A stretch of 34,735 nucleotides of DNA from Candidatus Nitrotoga sp. HW29. GTDB taxonomy: Bacteria; Pseudomonadota; Gammaproteobacteria; Burkholderiales; Gallionellaceae. The stretch is from contig NZ_CAKMAA020000090.1 of the NCBI RefSeq assembly GCF_924101635.2, positions 1-34,735 of the forward strand, written 5' to 3'. Position 1 is the stretch's first letter. Every line of letters begins with the position of its first letter. Below, one piece after another: positions 1 through 6,780 of this stretch. Below the pieces are notes generated by a model. It made no database searches, was not told the DNA's origin, and worked only from the letters and a program-made list of their open reading frames with translations. Made by a program: the position numbers and the translations under genes.

Positions 1-31
1 CATGAGCTTGTGCGTAGAAAATTGCATCCAA

Positions 32-63
32 CTGAGGCAGGTAACTAATCAGGTTGTTTTTTG
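32..63. repeat. Dispersed 32-base repeat, copy 1
   Basis: About 27 of 32 bases match positions 3705-3736 in the same orientation, including an uninterrupted GTAACTAATCAGG core. The second copy overlaps the end of the cobalamin adenosyltransferase gene and sits beside an IS1380 remnant, so this may be the trace of a mobile element end or of a local rearrangement. Its origin is unknown. Confidence 0.45.
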
Positions 64-87
64 GAGGGCTTATTTTAATAAACCTCC
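63..87. other. Small hairpin left of the IS element
   Basis: GGAGG and TTATT are mirrored by AATAA and CCTCC around a very short loop, with a small bulge in the stem. A T-rich stretch follows on plus but is broken by a G and a C, so this could be a weak terminator. I call it only a hairpin. The rest of 1-123 holds no gene I can support. Confidence 0.3.
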
Positions 88-123
88 TGCTTTTGCTGAT
101 GTATCTTGAAGGGGGGCTGGCTA

Positions 124-140
124 GAACGTGTTTACGATCT
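124..140 (+). repeat. IS5 element left terminal inverted repeat
   Basis: A 17-base repeat matching the reverse complement of 956-972 at 16 of 17 positions. The stop codon of the second transposase frame (132-134) lies inside it. Confidence 0.75.
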
Positions 141-632
141 CCTGAGCAACAGCCCCAGAAATGCGAGATGGATGAACTGCAGACTGGTATTGAGCTTTCG
201 CTCGCAGTTCTTCCACAGCCTTCTATTCTTCTCCAGCCAGGCAAAGCTGCGCTCCACCACCCAGCGCTTGGGGATCACCGCGAACTTGTGCAGTTCACTG
301 CGCTTGGCAATCTGCACCGTGACAGCCTGGCCCAATATCTCCCGCACGCCTTGCGCGAAGGGCTGGCCCATATAACCGCTGTCGGTTAACACGCTTTGAG
401 TTTTGCTCAGATTCGCCTTGCAATGGCGTATCGCCTGTAATGCACCTTTGCGATCCGTTACTTTGGCAGTCGTGACGGCAATGGCATGGGGCAACCCCTG
501 TGTGTCCACTGCAATGTGGCGCTTGATGCCGGAGACTTTCTTGCCCGCGTCATAGCCCTTACTCCCGGCTGTGTCCGTGTTCTTCACGCTCTGCGCGTCC
601 ACGATCAATAGCGTCGGCTGTGCGTTGCGCAC
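132..632 (-). CDS. IS5-family transposase, DDE catalytic part (orfB)
   Basis: Second frame of the IS5 transposase, carrying the RNase-H-like DDE domain. The first acidic residue is in VDAQSVKNTD, the second in LTDSGYMG and the glutamate in VERSFAWLEKNRRLWK. The frame is open upstream to about 662 (it reads KNQVGAAREKQ before the GTG at 632), so it probably continues orfA through a frameshift rather than starting independently. Joining the frames needs a +1 shift or loss of one A at the A7 run (661-667). The protein would cut and rejoin the element ends. It may be active if slippage occurs, or it may be a simple frameshift mutant. Confidence 0.85.
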   Translation of the reverse strand: MRNAQPTLLIVDAQSVKNTDTAGSKGYDAGKKVSGIKRHIAVDTQGLPHAIAVTTAKVTDRKGALQAIRHCKANLSKTQSVLTDSGYMGQPFAQGVREILGQAVTVQIAKRSELHKFAVIPKRWVVERSFAWLEKNRRLWKNCERKLNTSLQFIHLAFLGLLLRRS

Positions 633-930
633 CTGTTTCTCGCGGGCCGCGCCAACCTGATTTTTTTAAAGCCCGCTCCAGCACGCTGATATCGTGCTCG
701 TCGGGCTTGCTCCACTTGGCAAAGTAGGCATACACCGTCTGCCATTTCGGAAACTCACTGGGCAGAAACCTCCACTGGCAGCCCGTGCGCAGCACATACA
801 GCACCGCACAGAACACCTCGTACAAATCTACTGTCGTGGGCTTGGTACGTCGACGCACGCTGGCCAAAAGGAGCTCTATCTCCGCAAATCTTTCCCGACT
901 GATGTCGCTGGCGTATTTCTTTTCTCTCAT
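559..930 (-). CDS. IS5-family transposase, N-terminal part (orfA)
   Basis: First frame of the transposase, starting at ATG 930. Residues 1 to about 90 form the DUF4096-type N-terminal domain typical of IS5 transposases (YEVFCAVLYVLRTGCQWR, then FPKWQTVYAYFAKW). After LERALKK the frame runs into a low-complexity tail (RGPRETGAQRTADAID) that looks out of frame. The true continuation lies in the other frame. The switch point is a run of seven A at 661-667 on the coding strand, a plausible site for polymerase or ribosome slippage. This frame alone lacks the DDE residues. Confidence 0.8.
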   Translation of the reverse strand: MREKKYASDISRERFAEIELLLASVRRRTKPTTVDLYEVFCAVLYVLRTGCQWRFLPSEFPKWQTVYAYFAKWSKPDEHDISVLERALKKSGWRGPRETGAQRTADAIDRGRAEREEHGHSRE

Positions 931-955
931 TCCTATAGTTTCAGGGATATTTCTC

Positions 956-972
956 AGATCGTAAACATGTTC
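956..972 (-). repeat. IS5 element right terminal inverted repeat
   Basis: Pairs with 124-140 with one mismatch. It directly abuts the TAA stop codon (973-975, minus) of the neighbouring beta-helix gene. Confidence 0.75.
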
Positions 973-1929
973 TTAGAGGGGAGATGCAGTAGTTAATGTG
1001 CCGAAAAGGTTGCTAGAGTTATTCGACAGGGTATTATTTCCGTAAGATGTCATCGTTGCACCAATACCGAGCTGTCCAAGCCCGTAATTGCTGCTTCCCG
1101 TCACCATACTTTTGCGAATACTAATCGAAGCGGCTCCATTCTGGCTTTCAGCGCGAACGCCTTCGTTGTAATTTGAAACTATCGAACGGACTATCTCTGC
1201 CCTAGCGATGGCGGTGGAGGCTGAGTCCACAATCGCAAAAATGCCGACGCCGCCACCTTGTGACACGACAGTATCGCTGATAGCGGCGGTCGTGGTCGTG
1301 CCGTTTATGTAATTGTACGCAACGACGCCATATGTGGAATTACCAAAAAACTTCGATCCGGAAATGTCGGCCGTAGCGCCTGCTTCAAGTTGAATACCTA
1401 TGTCATTGTCGCGAATCAAGGTGTTAACCATTCGTACCGTTGCTGCTGCTTGGACTAAAACACCGTATTGGTTAGCACTGCTAGCAATAATCGAAAAATT
1501 AGAAATGACACAATTTTCGATTGAAAGCTTGGCGCCGTTGGCGCCAGCAGTCATTAAAATCCCGGCATTACCGTCCTGGCTATTGATAGTCAGGCCGCGT
1601 AAAACTATATTTACGTTGGGAGTGCCAATCGTCACCCCTGATGTTCCGGAAAAGACGGCAATGCCGGCGTAGATTCCCGGGGCTGCTATCAGCGAGACTG
1701 ACTGGGTGAGTGTGACGGAACCATAGCCGGCGGAATCAAGCACCACGACTTCGCCGTTTGGATCGACCACGGTCATCGCCTGGGCAAACGTGCGGCATGG
1801 GGAGAGGATGACGCAGCTATTGGAGTCACTTCCGTAAGAAGCGACAAAGGCCCGTTGGGCAGCCTGCGCAGGGGGCACTAAAATGGTGCACAGAACAGCA
1901 ATTAAATAGATGACTGGGAATCTAAACAT
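973..1929 (-). CDS. Secreted right-handed parallel beta-helix protein (paralogue 1)
   Basis: A 318-residue protein with an N-terminal signal peptide (hydrophobic VIYLIAVLCTILV, then PAQA-AQ). It continues with a conserved segment holding two cysteines (CVILSPCRTF) and then a run of short Ser/Thr/Asn/Gly-rich rungs with alternating hydrophobics (IENCVISNFS, VRMVNTLIRDNDIGIQL), which is the pattern of pectate-lyase/NosD-like beta-helices. An ATG at 1929 follows a good AGGAGA site. It is probably periplasmic or extracellular, perhaps a carbohydrate-binding or lyase-like or adhesive protein. No catalytic motif can be assigned and there is no PEP-CTERM tail. It lies head-to-tail with the paralogue at 2001-2912. 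The IS5 element begins immediately after its stop codon, so the natural C-terminus may be slightly altered. Confidence 0.75.
   Translation of the reverse strand: MFRFPVIYLIAVLCTILVPPAQAAQRAFVASYGSDSNSCVILSPCRTFAQAMTVVDPNGEVVVLDSAGYGSVTLTQSVSLIAAPGIYAGIAVFSGTSGVTIGTPNVNIVLRGLTINSQDGNAGILMTAGANGAKLSIENCVISNFSIIASSANQYGVLVQAAATVRMVNTLIRDNDIGIQLEAGATADISGSKFFGNSTYGVVAYNYINGTTTTAAISDTVVSQGGGVGIFAIVDSASTAIARAEIVRSIVSNYNEGVRAESQNGAASISIRKSMVTGSSNYGLGQLGIGATMTSYGNNTLSNNSSNLFGTLTTASPL
1651..1845 (-). repeat. 195-base perfect repeat shared by the beta-helix paralogues, copy 1
   Basis: Identical base for base to 2631-2825. It encodes the first conserved part of the mature protein (from VASYGSDSNSC to near YAGIAVF). 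The flanks diverge quickly, which points to recent gene conversion or selection on this segment. Confidence 0.95.
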
Positions 1930-2000
1930 ACTGATCTCCTGTTTGTTTAAGGTCGCGGGATTGTACGGGAGCCTTGGATACGCCCGGGGTTAGGCCGGTT

Positions 2001-2912
2001 TTACTGGAGAGGTGTCGTACCAAGCGGGCCGGTATCAGAGCCGTTATCCGTTATGGTGTTATTGATCAGCGATGTTAGCGTACCGCCGGTACCCTTAAAA
2101 TATCCAATCACGTTTCCCGTTATCATGCTATCGCTAAAAATAACCGGGGCAGTTCCACCAGTGGCGGATGATGCGACACCTTTTAGATTATTTGTGACTG
2201 ATGAACGAATCATGCTTATCCGGGAGCTTCCAGAACCGCTTGAAATTGCTTCAATGCCAGTACCTCCCGCAGTCACGATGGAATTGCTAATGGTGACGCT
2301 CGTGAACGGGCTTGTAGTGCTTGTCGCAAGGATGGCAGTATTATTTCCGAGAAACTTCGAGTTAGATATGTCGGTGATTGCCCCCCCTTGAAGTTGAATG
2401 CCTGTGTCATTGTCACGAACTAGAGTGTCAGTTATTCGTACTGACGCCGCCGAGTTGACGAAAATGCCATGTTGGCCAATACCTGAAAAATTAGAAATGA
2501 CACAGTTCTCAATCGAAAGACTGCTACTGCCGTTCATCAGAATCCCGTTATTACCATTTTGACTATTAATTGCCAAGCCACGTAGTACTACATCCACGCT
2601 TGCCGCAATCGTCACTCCTGATGTTCCGGGAAAGACGGCAATGCCGGCGTAGATTCCCGGGGCTGCTATCAGCGAGACTGACTGGGTGAGTGTGACGGAA
2701 CCATAGCCGGCGGAATCAAGCACCACGACTTCGCCGTTTGGATCGACCACGGTCATCGCCTGGGCAAACGTGCGGCATGGGGAGAGGATGACGCAGCTAT
2801 TGGAGTCACTTCCGTAAGAAGCGACGAAGGCCCGTTGAGCAGCCTGCACAGGGGTAATTATTAAAGCGCATAAAAGAGTAGGTAAATATACCAATGAGGA
2901 TTTATTAAACAA
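2001..2912 (-). CDS. Secreted right-handed parallel beta-helix protein (paralogue 2)
   Basis: A 303-residue paralogue of the 973-1929 product. It has a signal peptide (LVYLPTLLCALIITPVQA-AQ), the same two-cysteine segment and then beta-helix rungs (LSIENCVISNFSGIGQHGIFV, with DNDTGIQLQGG further on). The start at 2912 is TTG. It is preferred because AGGAG lies six bases upstream and the codon aligns with the ATG of the paralogue, whose ribosome site is nearly the same. Identity is highest at the N-terminus and falls in the rungs, so the rungs are the diversifying part. Export is likely and the molecular function is unknown. There is no PEP-CTERM or obvious cell-wall anchor. Confidence 0.75.
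   Translation of the reverse strand: MFNKSSLVYLPTLLCALIITPVQAAQRAFVASYGSDSNSCVILSPCRTFAQAMTVVDPNGEVVVLDSAGYGSVTLTQSVSLIAAPGIYAGIAVFPGTSGVTIAASVDVVLRGLAINSQNGNNGILMNGSSSLSIENCVISNFSGIGQHGIFVNSAASVRITDTLVRDNDTGIQLQGGAITDISNSKFLGNNTAILATSTTSPFTSVTISNSIVTAGGTGIEAISSGSGSSRISMIRSSVTNNLKGVASSATGGTAPVIFSDSMITGNVIGYFKGTGGTLTSLINNTITDNGSDTGPLGTTPLQ
2631..2825 (-). repeat. 195-base perfect repeat shared by the beta-helix paralogues, copy 2
   Basis: Identical to 1651-1845 at an offset of 980 bases. See copy 1. Confidence 0.95.
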
Positions 2913-3287
2913 GTTAATCTCCTAGGTTGTTGGTTAAATTGAGCTTGACAGGCCTTATTATAAGGCATTCAGATTCTGCGAATTCAGATGGAAGTATACG
3001 TTGGTAGTAGTGTCAAATTCTAGCAATTTCTTTGAAATCCTATGACCTCAGAATAAGCATAGCACAATGTTTATTGTGTGCTTTTAGGTTAAATTGTAAG
3101 CATAAGTTATGCCAATATGTATGTTTAAAACAAGTAGTTTAATATTTACAATAGCTTAATTTGTAAAAATGTTGAGCTTCTAAATATTAAAAGTATGAGT
3201 CCAAATGGATGTGTAAGAGTAATCGACATCTTAATGCCTAAACTACTTATTGATACGGCTAGGTGAAATTTGAACCCAGATTGTCCA
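2913..3287. other. AT-rich intergenic region with a palindrome
   Basis: About 375 bases without a convincing gene. A perfect 7+1+7 palindrome (GCCTTAT T ATAAGGC, 2952-2966) lies about 40 bases upstream of the second beta-helix gene and contains a TATAAT-like hexamer on minus, so it could be an operator or part of the promoter. No good -35 partner is visible. The 3250-3287 part (CTAGGTGAAATTTGAACCC) probably belongs to the terminal region of the IS1380 remnant. Confidence 0.4.
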
Positions 3288-3671
3288 TTAGAGATTCTGC
3301 GGGGCAATGTTGTCGGCATTCCAAACCTTGCCTGCATTACTCCAGAGTCCCTCAAACCAAGCTCGTCGTCGGCTCACCGCCAAGTTTAGTTGTCGCGTAT
3401 CTGGGGCTTTGTGCCAAAAAGCCCCTACTGCAAATACCTTGTGATGCAAGGTGACAAGGGTATGTTGTACCGAGCCTCGTAACACAGCTTGCCGAAACAA
3501 ACTCATCAGGTTGTATGCCAGCATGGCAAAGCCCAATGCCGTTTCAGTCGCGTAAACATCATTGACGTTGAAGCTGTCCAACCCAAAGTCTGCTTTGAGT
3601 TCCTTGATACGATTTTCGCAATCTGCCCGCCCCCGATAAGAACGCCCGCCTGGTTCGCGCTGCAGCAACTA
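3288..3671 (-). pseudogene. IS1380-family transposase, C-terminal remnant
   Basis: About 125 residues of a transposase C-terminus. The IS4/IS1380 signature Y-x2-R-x3-E-x6-K is complete (YRGRADCENRIKELK), followed by LAYNLMSLFRQAVLRG and a normal-looking end. The two catalytic aspartates and the whole N-terminal part are missing. An in-frame stop lies at 3669-3671, and what follows (3672-3704) is unrelated sequence. Family transposases are normally above 400 residues, so this is a non-functional 5'-deleted copy. It separates the beta-helix genes from the nth operon. Confidence 0.85.
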
Positions 3672-3704
3672 CCACCCCATGCCCTGAAATTACTATACGC
3701 GCGG

Positions 3705-3736
3705 CTGAGGTATGTAACTAATCAGGAAGTTCTTTG
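3705..3736. repeat. Dispersed 32-base repeat, copy 2
   Basis: Partner of 32-63 (about 27 of 32 bases). It covers the last codons and stop of the adenosyltransferase gene and the junction with the IS1380 remnant. Confidence 0.45.
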
Positions 3737-4264
3737 CCATAAAGTTTCTTCTTGCCCCATGGTGCGATTGAGTACCCTACATAGTATGAACAACAAATCA
3801 GAAAGACGGTTTAGGTAAGGCAGGCCATATTGTGGTGCGGCTTCGAGCTGAGTGAGTGCGGCGAAGTCTCGTTCGGCGCGGCGTGCCACGGTACGTGCTA
3901 CATGGCATTGTGCCGCTGCACGAGTTCCCCCTGGAAGGATAAACTCCTTAAGTGGGGGCAGGTCAGCATTGTAGTGAGCAATGGCGGCATCCATGTGCAG
4001 GAGCTTGTCTTCGGTAAATTGCGCAGCCGGATATGCCAATGCGCCGCCGAGATCGAACAGATCATGCTGTATATGTAACAGTAAGTTGCGTACGTCATCC
4101 GGTACAGTTTCAGCTAGTAGTACGCCCAAGTGGCTATTGAGTTCATCTACGTTGCCGATGGCGTGAATGCGTGCGCAATATTTTTCCACGCGCGTACCGT
4201 CGGCTAGTCCGGTACTTCCTTTATCCCCCGTACGGGTGACGATTTTGCTTAAGCGATTAGCCAC
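3722..4264 (-). CDS. Cob(I)alamin adenosyltransferase, PduO type
   Basis: Transfers the 5'-deoxyadenosyl group of ATP to cob(I)alamin to make adenosylcobalamin in the cytoplasm. From the GTG at 4264 the protein has 180 residues, normal for the family. ATP-site residues include TRTGDKGSTGL (10-20), RVEKYCARIHAIGNVDELNS, FILPGG (108-113) and the RxxxRxxER motif near 124-132, then YLNRLSDLLF. I prefer the GTG at 4264 over the longer frame from 4282 because VANRLSKIVTRTGD matches the family N-terminus. The GTG also overlaps the upstream stop by one base (TAGTG) after a GGAG site. It is the last gene of the nth-DUF1841 group. Its stop lies inside the 3705-3736 repeat, so the last residues may not be ancestral. 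PduO-type enzymes carry various gene names (pduO, cobO, btuR), so I leave the symbol blank. Confidence 0.92.
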   Translation of the reverse strand: MANRLSKIVTRTGDKGSTGLADGTRVEKYCARIHAIGNVDELNSHLGVLLAETVPDDVRNLLLHIQHDLFDLGGALAYPAAQFTEDKLLHMDAAIAHYNADLPPLKEFILPGGTRAAAQCHVARTVARRAERDFAALTQLEAAPQYGLPYLNRLSDLLFILCRVLNRTMGQEETLWQRTS

Positions 4265-4686
4265 TATTGCTGCTCCAGACAATTCAAGTATACGTTTGCA
4301 TCTGGAGCCGTGCCATTACGTTGCGCCTGCCAGATCATTTCACCCAGACATTCCATCATGCGATGTTGGGCGTTGTGTTCTGATTGATGTTGTGCAACAA
4401 GACGCTGAAAGTGCGTGCGAATACCGTACGGTTGATCGATGGAAATCTGTTCTTCGATGGTGAGGTGCATCATCAGGTGTAGGAATGGGTTGGTTGTGCC
4501 TTGCTCCGGCGTGTAGTCTTTATCCTGATAGCGTTCCGGATTTTCCAGCATGGCGTAATATTCTGGATGCTTTTCGATTAGTTGCGCAGTGAGGTCTTCC
4601 AGTGGGGAGAGTAGCGTGCCTGCGCGACGCTTGCGCCAAGTATCGATGAGGAATAGCCGTGCTTCATCTCTGCTGGGGTTGAACAT
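4264..4686 (-). CDS. DUF1841 family protein
   Basis: A 140-residue soluble protein of the DUF1841 family, common in beta- and gammaproteobacteria next to nth; function unknown. Typical features are MFNPSRDEAR at the start, LEDLTAQLIEKHPEYY, NPFLHLMMHLTIEEQ in the middle and a His-rich stretch (QHQSEHNAQHRMMECLGEMIW) that could bind a metal, which is inference. The ATG at 4686 shares its A with the nth stop codon (TAATG) and follows AAGGAA, so translation is coupled to nth. A longer frame from 4713 overlaps nth further and lacks family-like sequence. Confidence 0.88.
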   Translation of the reverse strand: MFNPSRDEARLFLIDTWRKRRAGTLLSPLEDLTAQLIEKHPEYYAMLENPERYQDKDYTPEQGTTNPFLHLMMHLTIEEQISIDQPYGIRTHFQRLVAQHQSEHNAQHRMMECLGEMIWQAQRNGTAPDANVYLNCLEQQ

Positions 4687-5318
4687 TATATTTCCTTGTT
4701 GCGGTATTCGCATAAATCAACGATGCTACAAATGCTACATTTTGGCTTACGCGCTTGACATACATAGCGTCCATGCAGAATCAGCCAATGGTGTGCATCG
4801 TGTTTGAATTTGTCCGGTACGAACTTGAGCAGTTTTTGTTCCACTTCCAGTACGGTCTTGCCGGGAGCAAGGCCGGTGCGGTTGGATACGCGGAAAATGT
4901 GTGTATCTACTGCGATGGTGGGGTGGCCGAATGCAGTGTTGAGCACTACGTTTGCGGTCTTGCGTCCTACACCTGGAAGAGCTTCCAGCGCCTCGCGTGT
5001 TTGCGGTACTTTACCATCATGATTTTCCAATATTAGTCGACAGGTTTGAATAATGTGCTTGGCCTTGGTTTTATAAAGGCCGATGCGTTGCACGTAGCTA
5101 TGTAATTTTTCTTCGCCCAGATCGAGAATGCTTTGTGGCGTGTTAGCTATCGGGAATAATTGTCGGGTGGCGGCATTTACGCTGACATCGGTGGCTTGTG
5201 CCGAGAGGATTACTGCCACAAGAAGCTCAAACGCCGAGTGGTATTCCAACTCGGTGGTAGGGTGAGGATTGGCGGCTTGCAGGCGTAGAAAAATTTCCTG
5301 GCGTTTTGCTGAATTCAC
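4686..5318 (-). CDS. nth: Endonuclease III (DNA glycosylase/AP lyase)
   Basis: Base-excision repair enzyme that removes oxidised pyrimidines and nicks the abasic site. The 210 residues match the usual length. The helix-hairpin-helix LPGVGRKTANVVL carries catalytic Lys120 and VDTH carries Asp138. Cys187, Cys194, Cys197 and Cys203 (C-x6-C-x2-C-x5-C) form the 4Fe-4S loop. All lie at the same numbers as in the E. coli enzyme. It is first of three overlapping genes (nth, DUF1841, adenosyltransferase), with the promoter presumably in 5319-5608, which is shared divergently with mobB. Confidence 0.97.
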   Translation of the reverse strand: MNSAKRQEIFLRLQAANPHPTTELEYHSAFELLVAVILSAQATDVSVNAATRQLFPIANTPQSILDLGEEKLHSYVQRIGLYKTKAKHIIQTCRLILENHDGKVPQTREALEALPGVGRKTANVVLNTAFGHPTIAVDTHIFRVSNRTGLAPGKTVLEVEQKLLKFVPDKFKHDAHHWLILHGRYVCQARKPKCSICSIVDLCEYRNKEI

Positions 5319-5608
5319 GAGGTTGTCTCATACAAGCAAAATTGGGCTGTGCAGTAATTGCTCATAAATGTGGGGTAAATTTGCACAAAAGTTTTTATAG
5401 CTTCTTAAATTTGTATATTAGTTATGGTACAGGACAACTTGTAAGTAAGGGCAGGCAAGTTGGTTAACAAGAATAAAGTAGCATAGCAGAGCTGCGCTGA
5501 GGTATGCAGAACAGCTGAAGCCAGATTGACTTCTGTCTTGACGGATAGGTTCACTGTACGCTACGCTGACACTATCAATTTGGTCATGTGTAATAATTAA
5601 AAAATTTT
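5319..5608. promoter_or_regulatory. Divergent nth/mobB intergenic region with leader-like hairpins
   Basis: 290 non-coding bases between divergent nth and the molybdenum cofactor genes; both promoters should be here. On plus, CAACTTG (5435-5441) pairs perfectly with CAAGTTG (5456-5462), and AGCTG (5490-5494) pairs with CAGCT (5512-5516). A CAGA/TCTG stem follows near 5522-5536. A structured 5' leader for mobB is possible. I do not see the full Moco-riboswitch consensus and no strong sigma-70 boxes. Confidence 0.35.
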
Positions 5609-6115
5609 ATGTTTGATAAAAAAATAATGGGTTTCGCGGGTTATTCCGGTAGCGGTAAAACGACGTTGCTGGAAAAGGTTATTCCTTTTTTGACTGCACA
5701 AGGTTTGCGAATTGCTGTTATTAAGCACGCTCATCATGATTTTGATATCGATAAACCGGGTAAAGATACCTACCGTCATCGCAAGGCAGGTGCAGGCGAA
5801 GTATTGATTGTTTCATCGCAAAGATGGGCGCTAATGCACGAGCTGAACGATGAGCCGGAACCTAGTTTGGAATATCTCTGCTCACGGTTTTCAACCTATG
5901 ACCTTATATTGGCAGAAGGTTACAAGCATGCGGCCATACCAAAGCTGGAGGTGCATCGCAAAGAAACTGGAGCTGACAGTTTATATCCATCTGAACCGGG
6001 TATTATTGCAGTGGTGACAAATAGTAAAGATAAATTCCCGTTACCTGTGCTTGATATTGATGCGCCAAAGGAAGTGGCCGCGTTTATTCTGAATTATTTT
6101 CAAGGAAAGTTATGA
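5609..6115 (+). CDS. mobB: Molybdopterin-guanine dinucleotide biosynthesis protein MobB
   Basis: GTP-binding adaptor that helps MobA attach GMP to molybdopterin. 168 residues. P-loop GYSGSGKTT (11-19), then the family's IAVIKHAHHDFDIDKPGKDTYRHRKAGA and ILAEGYKH segments. It is first gene of a plus-strand group and overlaps the next by ATGA. The ribosome site is weak (A/T-rich leader before ATG 5609; a second Met at residue 7 is possible). The 3' end, encoding DIDAPKEVAAFILNYF, is duplicated downstream at 6480-6545 together with moaD. Confidence 0.95.
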   Translation: MFDKKIMGFAGYSGSGKTTLLEKVIPFLTAQGLRIAVIKHAHHDFDIDKPGKDTYRHRKAGAGEVLIVSSQRWALMHELNDEPEPSLEYLCSRFSTYDLILAEGYKHAAIPKLEVHRKETGADSLYPSEPGIIAVVTNSKDKFPLPVLDIDAPKEVAAFILNYFQGKL

Positions 6116-6342
6116 AAATTGAGATCGTGTATTTTGGCAAGCCGAGAGAAAACTTGAATCTGTCGCAGGAAACGGTAGATGTTCCCGAAGCGTCGTTGAC
6201 ACTTAGCGGCCTGCTGGCATGGTTAAGTTTGCGTGGAGGAGTATGGGCACAAGAAATGAACGAAGATCGTGTGCGTTGCGCGGTTAATCAGGAGTTTGCT
6301 GGTCTGGCAAGACCATTGAATGACAATGACGAAATTGCCATC
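6047..6342 (+). repeat. Tandem duplication unit 1 (mobB 3' end plus moaD)
   Basis: Corresponds to 6480-6780, with five bases of small indels before the moaD start and a constant 438-base offset after it. It encodes the mobB C-terminus (LDIDAPKEVAAFILNYF) and moaD up to the codons for DEIAI. Similarity stops exactly before the sulfur-carrier tail. Confidence 0.85.
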
Positions 6343-6435
6343 ACCGCCCATTACCATGGCTGTTCAGAATTTTGGATTGATGATCCCCGCTTAAGGCCAA
6401 AGCAACCACGCGTTAGAGAGAATCCATGTTCTTGA
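6112..6435 (+). CDS. Degenerate MoaD-like protein lacking the Gly-Gly tail
   Basis: Paralogue of the intact MoaD at 6550. The ubiquitin-like fold is retained: MKIEIVYFGKPRENL at the start, then LSGLLAWLSLRGGVWAQEM, VRCAVNQEFAG and NDNDEIAI. After DEIAI, where MoaD normally ends in a short tail with Gly-Gly, this copy runs on for about 30 residues (ITAHYHGCSEFW to NPCS). Without the Gly-Gly it cannot be adenylated and thiocarboxylated as a sulfur donor. It starts four bases inside mobB (ATGA) after AAGGA. It may be a decaying duplicate or a protein with a new, non-catalytic role. Confidence 0.75.
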   Translation: MKIEIVYFGKPRENLNLSQETVDVPEASLTLSGLLAWLSLRGGVWAQEMNEDRVRCAVNQEFAGLARPLNDNDEIAITAHYHGCSEFWIDDPRLRPKQPRVRENPCS

Positions 6436-6479
6436 TGTATGAGTGAAATTTACTGAGCGCTATAGATATTTTCATGTCC

Positions 6480-6780
6480 ATGCTTGATGATCTAGAGACG
6501 CCAAAGAAATTAGCCGTATTTATTTTGAATAATTTTTCCAGGAACAACCATGAAAATTGAATTAGTGTACTTCGGTCGACCGAGAGAACATTTGAAGATG
6601 TCACGCGAAACGGCGGATGTGCCAGCAGAAGCATCGACCTTGGCAGGCCTGTTGGCATGGCTGCGTTTACGTGGAGATATATGGGCACAGGAGCTGGCAG
6701 ACAGCCGTGTACGTTGCGCGATCAATCAAGAGTTTGCCGGTTTGCCTGCCGCTATTAATGAGCATGACGAGATTGCTATT
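6480..6780 (+). repeat. Tandem duplication unit 2 (mobB tail remnant plus moaD)
   Basis: The 6480-6545 part still encodes MLDDLETPKKLAVFILNNF in an unused reading frame, a clear fossil of the mobB C-terminus. It is followed by the intact moaD. Partner of 6047-6342. Confidence 0.85.

Larger units (their letters stand above)
124..972 (-). mobile_element. IS5-family insertion sequence (IS427-like, about 849 bp)
   Basis: A transposase split over two frames is bounded by imperfect terminal inverted repeats at 124-140 and 956-972 (GAACGTGTTTACGATCT against GAACATGTTTACGATCT). Length, two-frame organisation and IR size fit the IS427 subgroup of IS5. The right end touches the stop codon of the beta-helix gene at 973. 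The flanks read CTA on the left and TTA on the right, so no exact target duplication is visible. Confidence 0.85.

Noticed and set aside
973-2912. Beta-helix proteins as PEP-CTERM substrates of XrtA
   Set aside because: Neither C-terminus has the PEP motif, hydrophobic segment and basic tail.
3146-3355. ORF on minus overlapping the IS1380 remnant end
   Set aside because: Out of frame with the recognisable transposase sequence and without similarity to any family I know.
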